Assembly: GCF_001455965.1 (NCBI RefSeq)
Contig: NZ_LKKO01000023.1
Span: 22,040 to 86,039 of the forward strand
Length of the DNA: 64,000 nt
From: Methylobacterium sp. GXS13
GTDB lineage: Bacteria > Pseudomonadota > Alphaproteobacteria > Rhizobiales > Beijerinckiaceae
Reading direction: 5' to 3'
Below the pieces are notes generated by a model, which saw only the letters and a program-made list of their open reading frames with translations, made no database searches and was not told the DNA's origin. The position numbers were made by a program, and so were the translations under genes. This document shows, in pieces, positions 36,956 to 44,469 of this stretch (positions are counted from its first letter, which is position 1; each line of letters begins with the position of its first letter).

Positions 36956-37527
36956 ATTGGCCACGATGTAGGCCGGGCTGGTGATCAGATCCTGGACTTT
37001 GGGCGAGCGGTAGACGGTCGCCTCCGAGACGAAGTACCGGCGCTCGTCGGTGAAGCCCACCGCCAGCTCGCGCGGGCTGAGCTCCGGCTGCTCCAGCGCG
37101 AGGGCGACGATCTGATCGCGAACCTCGGTCGGCAATCGGTTCCACACCCGGCTCGGCCGCTTGGGGCGGTCGGCCAGGGCTTCGGGGCCACCGCGGCTGT
37201 CGGCGTCGCACAAGCGGTAGAAGGTGGCGCGCAGGATGCCGAGCTTGTCCTGTGCGGTGCGCACCGGCAGGTGGGATTGCTCGACCAGCCGGATGATCTC
37301 CAGCTTATCGGGGGCCGTGTCGCCGGCCAGCCGCATCTTGCCGGCTTCCAGGAACTCCTTGTGCCAGCCGTCGTGCATCGCGTTGGCGATGCTGTCCTCA
37401 CCGCGCAGGCCTTCCAGCACGATGCGGATCGTCTAATCGGACGAGAAGTGTCGGCGCGTGGCGCGGCGGATGTCCTTGATCACGGCCTCTGCCGGCTTCG
37501 GCGCCGGCCCGGATGACTGCTTCATCG
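36956..37527 (-). mobile_element. IS3-family element, 5' part with nonsense codon and deletions (remnant)
   Basis: From an ATG at 37527 the leftward frame starts MKQSSGPAPKPAEAVIKDIR and reaches HFSSD, then an in-frame TAG (at about 37434) replaces the expected Glu codon. TIRIVLEGLRGEDSI then EFLEAGKMRLAGDTA (orfA) is joined directly to PDKLEIIRLVEQSHLPVR (orfB), so the orfA end is deleted. It continues through ELSPRELAVGFTDERRYFVS and DLITSPAYIV, and there breaks off into another IS3. A dead, chimaeric element. Confidence 0.8.
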
Positions 37528-38006
37528 TCGCTCCTGGGGCTACGATGAACCAGACATCCTCCGTTCGTGACGGCTCTCAACCTGCCTCAAAAGTGTTGAC
37601 GGCGCACATACGATGAGTGCCGTCCCATACCGCCCCGCGGTGGCTGACGCCCCACGGTTTCACTTTGGCAGCGGCGCACAGGCCGCCGAATGAGACGCGG
37701 AGCTTTACCATCCGGCCGATGAAGGTCCGGAGGCCGCCCACCAAATCGACCGTCGGCGCGAACAAGGGCGGCAGCGTCGGGGCGTTCAAGCTGCCCGAGA
37801 CCGTCGCATCGCGCTGAAGCGTCCTCACCGGACGCTGGAAGGCATCCCACCGCCAGCGTACAGGCCTCGTCCCGCGGGTCGGGCGCGCTCATGTCCCGGA
37901 TACGAGCGGTCCCTCAACATCCGCTTGCACCCCGGGGCCGCTTCGATCAGTTTTCACGAATCCAAAGGTCCCGTATGCGGATCTTGAGCGAGGAACCGCA
38001 CCGTCC
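37528..38006. other. 479-base region without a clear gene
   Basis: The stretch between the IS3 remnant and the response regulator has short open frames on both strands but none with convincing composition or a ribosome site. It probably includes the outer end of the IS element and the promoter of the next gene. Confidence 0.5.
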
Positions 38007-38666
38007 GTGCATCTCCTGATCGTTGACGACCATCCGCTGTTCCGTGATGCCTTGGCGGCCACGATCCGCCTCGCCCATCCGGACGCCGTCCTGCACGAAG
38101 CCGACGGGATCGAGCCGGCCTGCGCGGTCCTGGCCGTTAACCGGAGCATCGACCTCACCCTGCTCGATCTGTCCATGCGGGGCGTCACCGGCTTCGACGG
38201 GCTGATCACGATCCGGACCCGCTTCCCGCGGATCCCGATCCTGATCGTGTCCGGTCACGAAGACCCACGCATCGTCCGAGAGGCCCTGCAGCACGGCGCC
38301 GCCGGTTTCGTACCCAAGGCGATGGATAAGACCACTTTGACCCGCGCGATCACCGAGGTGATGAGCGGCGCCCTGTTCCTGCCCCCCGGCTTCGCCGAAG
38401 CGAGTACGCCGGCGCCGCACGGGAAGAAGCCCCCCCTGGCCGAGCGCTTGGCCCGGCTTACGCCGCAGCAACTGCGGGTGTTGATGATGATCCGGCAGGG
38501 CAAGCTGAACAAGCAGATTGCCCACGAGCTTCAGGTGGGCGATTCCACCGTGAAGGCTCATGTGTCGGAGATCCTGCGCAAGCTCGAAGTGATCAGCCGG
38601 ACGCAGATCGTGATCGACACGGCAGCCCTGGATTTCGACCAGATCCACAACGCTCATCCTGCGTGA
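38007..38666 (+). CDS. orphan response regulator, NarL/LuxR family
   Basis: The 219-residue product starts at GTG. The receiver has the acidic pair D7/D8 (LLIVDDHPLF), phospho-acceptor D54 (LTLLDLSMRG), and Lys in GFVPKAMDK. The HTH is LTPQQLRVLMMIRQGKLNKQ with IAHELQVGDSTVKAHVSEIL as the recognition helices. No histidine kinase gene is adjacent; IS remains lie upstream, so a former partner may have been lost. Receiver and HTH are complete, so it can be active. Confidence 0.88.
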   Translation: MHLLIVDDHPLFRDALAATIRLAHPDAVLHEADGIEPACAVLAVNRSIDLTLLDLSMRGVTGFDGLITIRTRFPRIPILIVSGHEDPRIVREALQHGAAGFVPKAMDKTTLTRAITEVMSGALFLPPGFAEASTPAPHGKKPPLAERLARLTPQQLRVLMMIRQGKLNKQIAHELQVGDSTVKAHVSEILRKLEVISRTQIVIDTAALDFDQIHNAHPA

Positions 38667-38689
38667 CGCGCACGGCATGGGTGTCCAAT

Positions 38690-39277
38690 TCAGGAGAGAC
38701 GCTCGACCAGGGCGCGGACCTGGATGCGATTCATCGGCTCCACATCGACCGAGCGATGGATCGACAGGCCCTCGATCAGGGCATCCAAAGCCTTCGCCGT
38801 ATCAGCCGAAAAATGTTGCCGTAGGGCCGCACGACTCTTCTCCATCCAGCCCTGCATGACGAGGCGCAGCGGTGGGTTGCGGGCAGCGAAAGCGTACAGC
38901 TCGTAGCTCAGCAGCATGTTTTGAGGCGTGGCCCAGCTGTCGTCGAGGATGAGATCGACCACGGCCTCGCAGGCCTCCACGCGGTTCGAGGCCGCGGCCA
39001 GCCGCTCGGTGAAGCGCGCCGAGACCGTATCGGCCAACAGGGTGAAGGCCTCGGTGATCAGCTCGACCAGGCCGGTGAAGTGGTAGGTCATCGAGCCGAG
39101 CGGCACGTTGGCCGCAGCCGCGACCCGGCGATGCGTCGTCCCGGCAACCCCGTACTCCGCGATGACGTCGAGGGTCGCCTGCACGATGCGAGCGCGGCGG
39201 TCCGGGTCGTAGCGACGCTGGGACGGGGGCACACAGGACTCCTGAAAACGATCATCACCGGCCGGAGGCGTTGGCAT
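38690..39277 (-). CDS. TetR family transcriptional regulator
   Basis: The 195-residue regulator has an N-terminal HTH (ARIVQATLDVIAEYGVAGTT HRRVAAAANVPLGSMTYHF, residues about 29-67) and an all-helical ligand domain resembling YcdC/RutR-like and TetR_C group proteins. It is divergent from a sugar O-acetyltransferase gene. A 30-bp perfect palindrome sits five bases upstream of its start codon, very likely its own operator, so it should repress itself and probably the acetyltransferase. Confidence 0.9.
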   Translation of the reverse strand: MPTPPAGDDRFQESCVPPSQRRYDPDRRARIVQATLDVIAEYGVAGTTHRRVAAAANVPLGSMTYHFTGLVELITEAFTLLADTVSARFTERLAAASNRVEACEAVVDLILDDSWATPQNMLLSYELYAFAARNPPLRLVMQGWMEKSRAALRQHFSADTAKALDALIEGLSIHRSVDVEPMNRIQVRALVERLS

Positions 39278-39281
39278 TCGT

Positions 39282-39311
39282 CACCGATGCGTACATATGT
39301 ACGCATCGGTG
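39282..39311. promoter_or_regulatory. 30-bp perfect palindrome, probable TetR operator
   Basis: The half-site CACCGATGCGTACAT is followed directly by its exact complement, centre between 39296 and 39297. It lies between the divergent tetR and acetyltransferase genes, five bases from the tetR start. TetR dimers bind such palindromes; binding here would block the tetR ribosome/promoter region. Confidence 0.75.
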
Positions 39312-39394
39312 GGATTGCGTGGAAGCGCGCCCTGATGCCGATGCGGCCGGCACCGGCCCCGCATCAATGCAGAACGGAAACCGGGAGGATGCCG

Positions 39395-39982
39395 ATGCGG
39401 ACCGAGCGTGAGAAGATGCTGGCGGGCGAGCTTTACGACGCGCTCGACCCCGATCTGGTCGCGGGCCGCGCCCGGGTCCGGGATCTCTGCCAGCAGCTCA
39501 ACGCCACGCGCGAGGCCGAAGAAGAAAGCCGCCGGGATCTATGCAGGCAGATCTTCGGCATGGGCGGCAACACGGTCTGGCTGCAGCCGCCGTTCTTCTG
39601 CGACTACGGGTCGAATATCGAGCTCGGCGAGCGGGTCTATTTCAACTTCAATTGCGTAGTCCTCGATGTCTGCCGGGTCCGCATCGGCAGTTTCACCCTG
39701 TTCGGTCCCGCCGTTCAGATCCTCACGCCGCTCCACCCATTCAACGCGGTCCTGCGCCGGGTCCAGGAATACGGGAAGCCGATCGAAATCGGCTCGGACG
39801 TGTGGGTCGGCGGGGGCGCCCTGATCCTTCCCGGCGTGACCATCGGCTCCCGCACCGTCATCGGCGCGGGTAGCGTCGTCACCCGCGATATCCCGGACGG
39901 GGTGCTGGCCGCCGGAAATCCCTGTCGGGTCATCCGCGCGATCAGCGACGACGAGCGGCAATCCTATGGGTCTGTTTCTTGA
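39395..39982 (+). CDS. sugar O-acetyltransferase (maltose/galactoside acetyltransferase family)
   Basis: The 195-residue cytoplasmic enzyme has the Maa/NodL N-terminal helix pair (EREKMLAGELYDALDPDL) and then a left-handed beta helix of hexapeptide repeats. DYGSNIELGERVYFNFNCVV and LTPLHPFNAVLRR precede IGSDVWVGGGALILPGVTIG, and the catalytic His is in the LTPLHP loop. It would transfer acetyl from acetyl-CoA to a sugar hydroxyl. I chose the second ATG (39395), which has GGGAGG six bases upstream; the ATG at 39389 touches that site. Confidence 0.88.
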   Translation: MRTEREKMLAGELYDALDPDLVAGRARVRDLCQQLNATREAEEESRRDLCRQIFGMGGNTVWLQPPFFCDYGSNIELGERVYFNFNCVVLDVCRVRIGSFTLFGPAVQILTPLHPFNAVLRRVQEYGKPIEIGSDVWVGGGALILPGVTIGSRTVIGAGSVVTRDIPDGVLAAGNPCRVIRAISDDERQSYGSVS

Positions 39983-40454
39983 CGCGTCGTCTGGTGCTCT
40001 CCGGGGCGCCTGGAGTGCTGACGGGGATACGGGTTCGGCGCGAGCGCCTTGGATCCATCCCACCGGCACCCGCATTCTGAGGCGCCGTAGCATAGCGCCA
40101 GCCTTGAAGGTGCCTTCCAAACGGCCCGGCGATACCGCGTGCGGTCCTTCGAGACCCGGCAAGCTCCGAGCACTGGGCACCTCAGAATGAGGAGATTGCG
40201 TGGGCGAAGCGGGGCGCCAATCGAATTCAAGCACGTCCCGGTTGGGTCCCATCGCGCCCTCAGCTCGGTACGACGAGCGGCGGCAGTCACTGAGGCATGA
40301 GGTGGCCGTCCCTGCCGGTGACCGGCGCAGGCATGCAGCCGCTGCAACCCTGAGTTCGCCGATCGCGTTCACCCACAAATCGATATGATGCTATCTATAA
40401 GCTTACGATCTTAACCATCCGCGATCACCTCCTCGCGGCGGGAGACCCGGACTC
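39983..40454. other. 472-base intergenic region
   Basis: No gene is visible. The right end (40375-40430) is noticeably AT-rich, with CTATCTATAAGCTTACGATC, and probably holds the promoter and operator of the MarR operon. Confidence 0.5.
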
Positions 40455-40946
40455 ATGCCGATCGCGGATGATCCCGAGGCGCAGACGCGTCTGCGGCAAG
40501 CCTATACCCACGCCCTGCAGACCGGCGCCCGCACGTGGCGTCGCGCCGCCAACGCGGTCGCGGAGGTGCACGGCTTGTCCGATGCCACAGCGTATCCCCT
40601 GGTGATGATCGGCCGTCTGGCCGGGGAGCGGCGCCAGAACGCCGTCGCGGAGGCGGTGGGGATCGAGGGTCCATCCCTTGTGCGGCTCCTCGACCAGCTA
40701 GCCGCTGCAGGGCTGGTGGTGCGCCGGGAAGACCCGTCCGACCGCCGTGCGAAGGTGCTCGATCTGACACCACGGGGGCGCGCGATGGTCGCACAGATCG
40801 AGGCTGAACTCGCGACCTTGCGGGCGCGCCTGTTCGCCGGGGTCAGCGCCGCAGATCTAGAGGCGAGCCTCCGCGTCTTCGCTGCGCTCCAGGCCTACGG
40901 TCGCGATCCCGGCCCGAACGGGACGAAGCAGGAGTCGGTGGCGTGA
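40455..40946 (+). CDS. MarR family transcriptional regulator
   Basis: The 163-residue product has a winged HTH with RRQNAVAEAVGIEGPSLVRL as recognition helix and the wing VVRREDPSDRRAKVLDLTPRG, the clearest MarR signature (D-x-R-A-K). Its last codons overlap the GTG start of the FUSC gene by four bases (GTGA). It is first in a four-gene efflux operon and most likely represses it, responding to an aromatic acid as MarR relatives do; the ligand is not known. Confidence 0.9.
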   Translation: MPIADDPEAQTRLRQAYTHALQTGARTWRRAANAVAEVHGLSDATAYPLVMIGRLAGERRQNAVAEAVGIEGPSLVRLLDQLAAAGLVVRREDPSDRRAKVLDLTPRGRAMVAQIEAELATLRARLFAGVSAADLEASLRVFAALQAYGRDPGPNGTKQESVA

Positions 40947-42970
40947 CCCTGCCCGGATGGCGCGACTGGGCCTTTGCCTTGAAGACCTGCGCGGCGGCCC
41001 TGCTCGCCCTGAGCCTGGCCCTGTGGATCGACCTGCCGCGGCCCTATTGGGCACTGGGAACCGTCTACATCACCAGCCAGGTCCTGTCGGGAGCGACCCG
41101 GTCGAAGGCTGTGTACCGGGTCTGCGGCACCGTGCTCGGCGCCATGATGAGCGTCGTGCTGGTGCCGAACGTGGTGAACGCACCGGTCCTGCTCAGCCTG
41201 GCCATCGCACTCTGGGTCGCACTGTGCCTCTACGTGGCGCTCCTCGACCGGACGCCGGCGAGCTACCTGCCGATGCTGGCCGGCTACACCGCCGCCCTGA
41301 TCGGCTTCCCCGCGGTCGACGACCCCGGGACGATCTTCGACACCGCCGTGGCCCGCGCGGAGGAAATCTCCCTGGGCATCGTCTGCGCCGGCCTCGCCGC
41401 CACGTTGGTCCTGCCGCAATCGGCCGCGCCGGTCATCGCCGGGCGGCTCGATCTCTGGCTTGCGGAGGCCAGGGACTGGACGCGTGCCGCGCTGGGCGGC
41501 GCTCAACAGACTGGCGACGATAGCCCGGCCCGGCGCCTGCACCTCGCCTCGGACGCCATTGCCCTCGATGGGCTGGGCCTCGCCTTGCGCAACGAGGCCG
41601 CCGGCGCGGAGCGCGGCGCTGCTTTCGCGCCGTTGCGCCAGCATATGCTGATGGTCCTGCCGATCGTCGCCGCCCTGGCGGACCGCGTACAGGCTCTCGA
41701 CCAAGCCGGCGCACTGCCGGCGCGGATCCGGGCGCTCCTCTCGGACATCGCCCTCTGGCTGGCAGGAAAGGAGGACGGTGCCGCGGAGGCCGCCCGGCTG
41801 CGCGAGCGGGTCGACACGGTCGAGCCGTCGCTGGCGGGAACCCCGGACTGGAACACGCTGCTGCTCACGAGCCTGGCCGCACGCCTGCGGGACGTGATCG
41901 ACCTGCGGCTCGACCTCCGGGCGCTGCGGGGGCACCTCGTGACGGGGACGCCGCCGACGTCGCTAGCTTTTACCTATACGGCGCAGGTCCATCGCATTCG
42001 GCATCGAGATCACGGTCTCGCGGCGCTCTCGGCCTTCGGGGCCTTCGCCAGCATCCTGGTCTGCTGCGCGCTCTGGATCGCCACGGGCTGGCCGGACGGC
42101 TCAGCGGCCCCGATGATGGCGGCGGTGACCTGCTGCCTGTTCGCGGCGCTGGACGACCCGGCCCAGCCGATCCTCGGCTTCGCCAACTCGGCCATCGTTG
42201 GCGCGATTGTCGCCGGCATCTATCTGTTCGCAGTCCTGCCGGTGGTGACCACCTTCGAAATGCTGGCCCTGGCTCTCGCCCCGCCGCTGCTCCTGTGCGG
42301 GCTGATGATGACCCAGCCCCGGCTCATGCCCATGGGGATGGGCGCGGCATTGAACGGCGCGACCCTGATCGCGCTTCAGAACGGCTACAGCGGCGATTTC
42401 GCACCCTTCGCGAATTCGGTGCTCGCCTCGGTGACCGGGATGTGGATCGCCGCCGTGGTGATCCGGCTGGTCCGGTCCCTCGGGGCAGATCGGATTGCCC
42501 GCCGGCTGATGCGGATCAACCGGCGGAGCCTGGCCAAGGCAGCCGAGGGCGGCGGCGCGGGCCATGGCCTCGAGCTCGCCGCCCTGATGCTCGACCGGGT
42601 CGGGCTGATTGCACCGCGGCTCGCCGCGATCCCGGCGGAGGATGCCGCGGCGGCCGGCGACCTCCTGGCGGATGTGCGCGTGGGCATCAATTTGGTCGAG
42701 ATCCGGCGGGTGCGGCGACGCCTGTCTGGCGCGGCGCGGCGCAGCACCGCCGGCGTCCTCGCCCTCGTGGCGGAACAGAAGCGGAGTCAGCCGGCCGCGC
42801 CCGGCCCCGATCTGCTGGCAGCCCTCGATGCCGGCCTCGACGCCGTGGCAGCGGCCGTGACCTCGCCCGAGCGCAAGGCTGCGCTGATCGGGTTGGCCGG
42901 CCTGCGTCGGGGCTTGTTCCCCGATGCGCCCTCCTATCGCCCCCCCGCCCTCCAGGAGATCGCGGCATGA
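40943..42970 (+). CDS. FUSC family protein, AaeB-like aromatic acid exporter
   Basis: The 675-residue product has two sets of about five membrane helices (residues about 10-175 and 350-500). The first set includes YWALGTVYITSQVLSGATRS, the FUSC signature; the second includes FGAFASILVCCALWIATGWP. Between and after them lie cytoplasmic helical domains. AaeB exports p-hydroxybenzoate and similar aromatic acids with AaeA. The GTG start overlaps the marR stop, and the stop overlaps the next ATG, so all are translationally coupled. Confidence 0.9.
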   Translation: MTLPGWRDWAFALKTCAAALLALSLALWIDLPRPYWALGTVYITSQVLSGATRSKAVYRVCGTVLGAMMSVVLVPNVVNAPVLLSLAIALWVALCLYVALLDRTPASYLPMLAGYTAALIGFPAVDDPGTIFDTAVARAEEISLGIVCAGLAATLVLPQSAAPVIAGRLDLWLAEARDWTRAALGGAQQTGDDSPARRLHLASDAIALDGLGLALRNEAAGAERGAAFAPLRQHMLMVLPIVAALADRVQALDQAGALPARIRALLSDIALWLAGKEDGAAEAARLRERVDTVEPSLAGTPDWNTLLLTSLAARLRDVIDLRLDLRALRGHLVTGTPPTSLAFTYTAQVHRIRHRDHGLAALSAFGAFASILVCCALWIATGWPDGSAAPMMAAVTCCLFAALDDPAQPILGFANSAIVGAIVAGIYLFAVLPVVTTFEMLALALAPPLLLCGLMMTQPRLMPMGMGAALNGATLIALQNGYSGDFAPFANSVLASVTGMWIAAVVIRLVRSLGADRIARRLMRINRRSLAKAAEGGGAGHGLELAALMLDRVGLIAPRLAAIPAEDAAAAGDLLADVRVGINLVEIRRVRRRLSGAARRSTAGVLALVAEQKRSQPAAPGPDLLAALDAGLDAVAAAVTSPERKAALIGLAGLRRGLFPDAPSYRPPALQEIAA

Positions 42971-43176
42971 GGGGCGAGTTCGATCTCTACGGCGTGTTCG
43001 TGCCCACCCTGGCCCTATGGATGGTTGCAGCCTTCCTGCTCAGCGTGCCCGTGCGCCGCGTATTCGCGGCAACCGGCTTCTACCGCCTCGTCTGGCACCG
43101 GCCGCTGTTCGACCTCGCGCTGTACATCGTCCTCCTCGGGGGCGTGATCGTCCTCGCCCACCGGATCCTGTCATGA
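42967..43176 (+). CDS. DUF1656 family small membrane protein (AaeX-like)
   Basis: The 69-residue product starts MRGEFDLYGVFVPTLALWMV, the DUF1656 hallmark, and has two membrane helices. The ATGA overlap with the FUSC gene stop and the four-base overlap with the HlyD gene show tight coupling. AaeX-like proteins always accompany AaeA/AaeB, but their role is not established. Confidence 0.9.
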   Translation: MRGEFDLYGVFVPTLALWMVAAFLLSVPVRRVFAATGFYRLVWHRPLFDLALYIVLLGGVIVLAHRILS

Positions 43177-44105
43177 CCCGCCTGCTCTCCCTCGTCGGCC
43201 GTCTGGCGGTCACGCTCGGCATGGTCGCTGCGGCAGCGATCGTCGGCCTCGCCCTGTGGGACTACTATATGAACGCCCCCTGGACCCGGGACGGGCGGGT
43301 GCGGGCCGACGTGGTCGCGGTGGCGCCCGACGTGTCGGGCCTCGTCACCGAGGTGCTGGTCGAGGACAACCAGAACGTCCGCAAGGGTGACGTGCTGTTC
43401 CGGATCGACCCGGACCGGTTCCGTCTCGGCCTGCGCCAAGCAGAGGCGCTGGTGGAGGGCCGCAAGGCCATGGCCGAGCAGACGGCGGCCGACTACGCTC
43501 GGTACACGAAGCTCAGCGACGCGGCCGTGTCACAGCAGAAGGTCGAGGCAGCCCGGGCCACCGACCTCAACGCCAAGGCCGCCTACGAGCAGGCTGTGGC
43601 CGACCGCGACCTCGCCAAGCTCAACCTGGAGCGCTCGGCAGTGCGCGCCTCGGTCAACGGCCGGATCGCCAACATGGAGCTGCGCCCCGGCGCCTACGTC
43701 ACCACCGGCCGGGGCGTGATGGCCTTGATCGACCGCGACACTCTGCGGGTCGAGGGCTACTTCGAGGAGACCAAGCTGCCGCGCATCCATGTCGGCGCCC
43801 CGGTAACGATCCAGCTGATGGGCGACGGCAACCTGCTGCGCGGCCATGTCGAGAGCATCGCTGGCGGCATCGCCGAGACCGGCCGGACCGACGGGTCGAA
43901 CCTGCTGGCCAGCGTCAACCCGACCTTCGCCTGGGTGCGCCTCGCCCAGCGCATCCCGGTGCGGATCGCGCTGGACGGCGCGGGGAGCGATGCGCGGCTG
44001 GTCAGCGGCCGAACCGCAACCGTGTCGGTCGCCGGGGCGGACGGCGCAACCGACCAGAGCCCGCGCTGGCCCTGGACCGGATGGCGCCAGGCGCTCGCCC
44101 GCTGA
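43173..44105 (+). CDS. HlyD family secretion/adaptor protein (AaeA/EmrA-like)
   Basis: The 310-residue adaptor has one N-terminal helix (residues about 8-30), a lipoyl half (RADVVAVAPDVSGLVTEVLV) and DNQNVRKGDVLFRIDPDRFR typical of EmrA/AaeA. A short helical hairpin is followed by a second lipoyl half (RSAVRASVNGRIANMELRPG) and a beta-barrel that includes GYFEETKLPRI. It links the FUSC pump to an outer-membrane channel. It completes the operon; the end is followed by a small secreted protein gene after 65 bases. Confidence 0.92.
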   Translation: MTRLLSLVGRLAVTLGMVAAAAIVGLALWDYYMNAPWTRDGRVRADVVAVAPDVSGLVTEVLVEDNQNVRKGDVLFRIDPDRFRLGLRQAEALVEGRKAMAEQTAADYARYTKLSDAAVSQQKVEAARATDLNAKAAYEQAVADRDLAKLNLERSAVRASVNGRIANMELRPGAYVTTGRGVMALIDRDTLRVEGYFEETKLPRIHVGAPVTIQLMGDGNLLRGHVESIAGGIAETGRTDGSNLLASVNPTFAWVRLAQRIPVRIALDGAGSDARLVSGRTATVSVAGADGATDQSPRWPWTGWRQALAR

Positions 44106-44170
44106 AACATTCCGGCGGCGCCTGGGTTGGCCTCCCACGGGATCGCGACGATCCGATCGGAGGAACACCC

Positions 44171-44425
44171 ATGCCGAAGACCACACTCGCCCTCGCCGCC
44201 GCCCTGACGCTGGCGCTCTCCGGAGCCGCGCTGGCCCAGGCCCCGACCACCGGCGGCGCCGGGCAGGGCAACGTGAACAAGTCCGGCGCCGTGGGCGGCA
44301 CCGGGCAGGGTTCGCTGGAGCAGACCGCCCCGGCCCGGCCGGGCGCGACGACCGGTTCCACCACCGCCCCGCGGGCCGGCACGCCCGGAGCGCCAACCGG
44401 CAGCACGGCGCCGAGCGCCCGCTAG
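44171..44425 (+). CDS. small secreted Gly/Thr/Pro-rich protein
   Basis: The 84-residue product has a clear signal peptide (residues 1-22, ending GAALAQ) and a strong site GGAGGA eight bases upstream. The mature part is low complexity and consists of loose repeats (TGGAGQGNVNKSG, then VGGTGQGSLEQTA). No family recognised; such small exported proteins are frequent in Methylobacterium. Confidence 0.6.
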   Translation: MPKTTLALAAALTLALSGAALAQAPTTGGAGQGNVNKSGAVGGTGQGSLEQTAPARPGATTGSTTAPRAGTPGAPTGSTAPSAR

Positions 44426-44434
44426 GTTCAGCCA

Positions 44435-44462
44435 GGCCGATCCCGGGGATCCGGGATCGGCC
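44435..44462. terminator. bidirectional hairpin between convergent genes
   Basis: GGCCGATCCCGG (44435-44446) pairs perfectly with CCGGGATCGGCC (44451-44462) across a GGAT loop. It lies between the convergent 44171 gene and the succinate-semialdehyde dehydrogenase gene. No T tract on either side, so termination may rely on Rho. Confidence 0.6.
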
Positions 44463-44469
44463 GTCCGGC

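Noticed and set aside
37577..37828. Minus-strand frame of 83 codons between IS debris and the response regulator
   Set aside because: No ribosome site, no recognised motif, composition like random GC-rich DNA.
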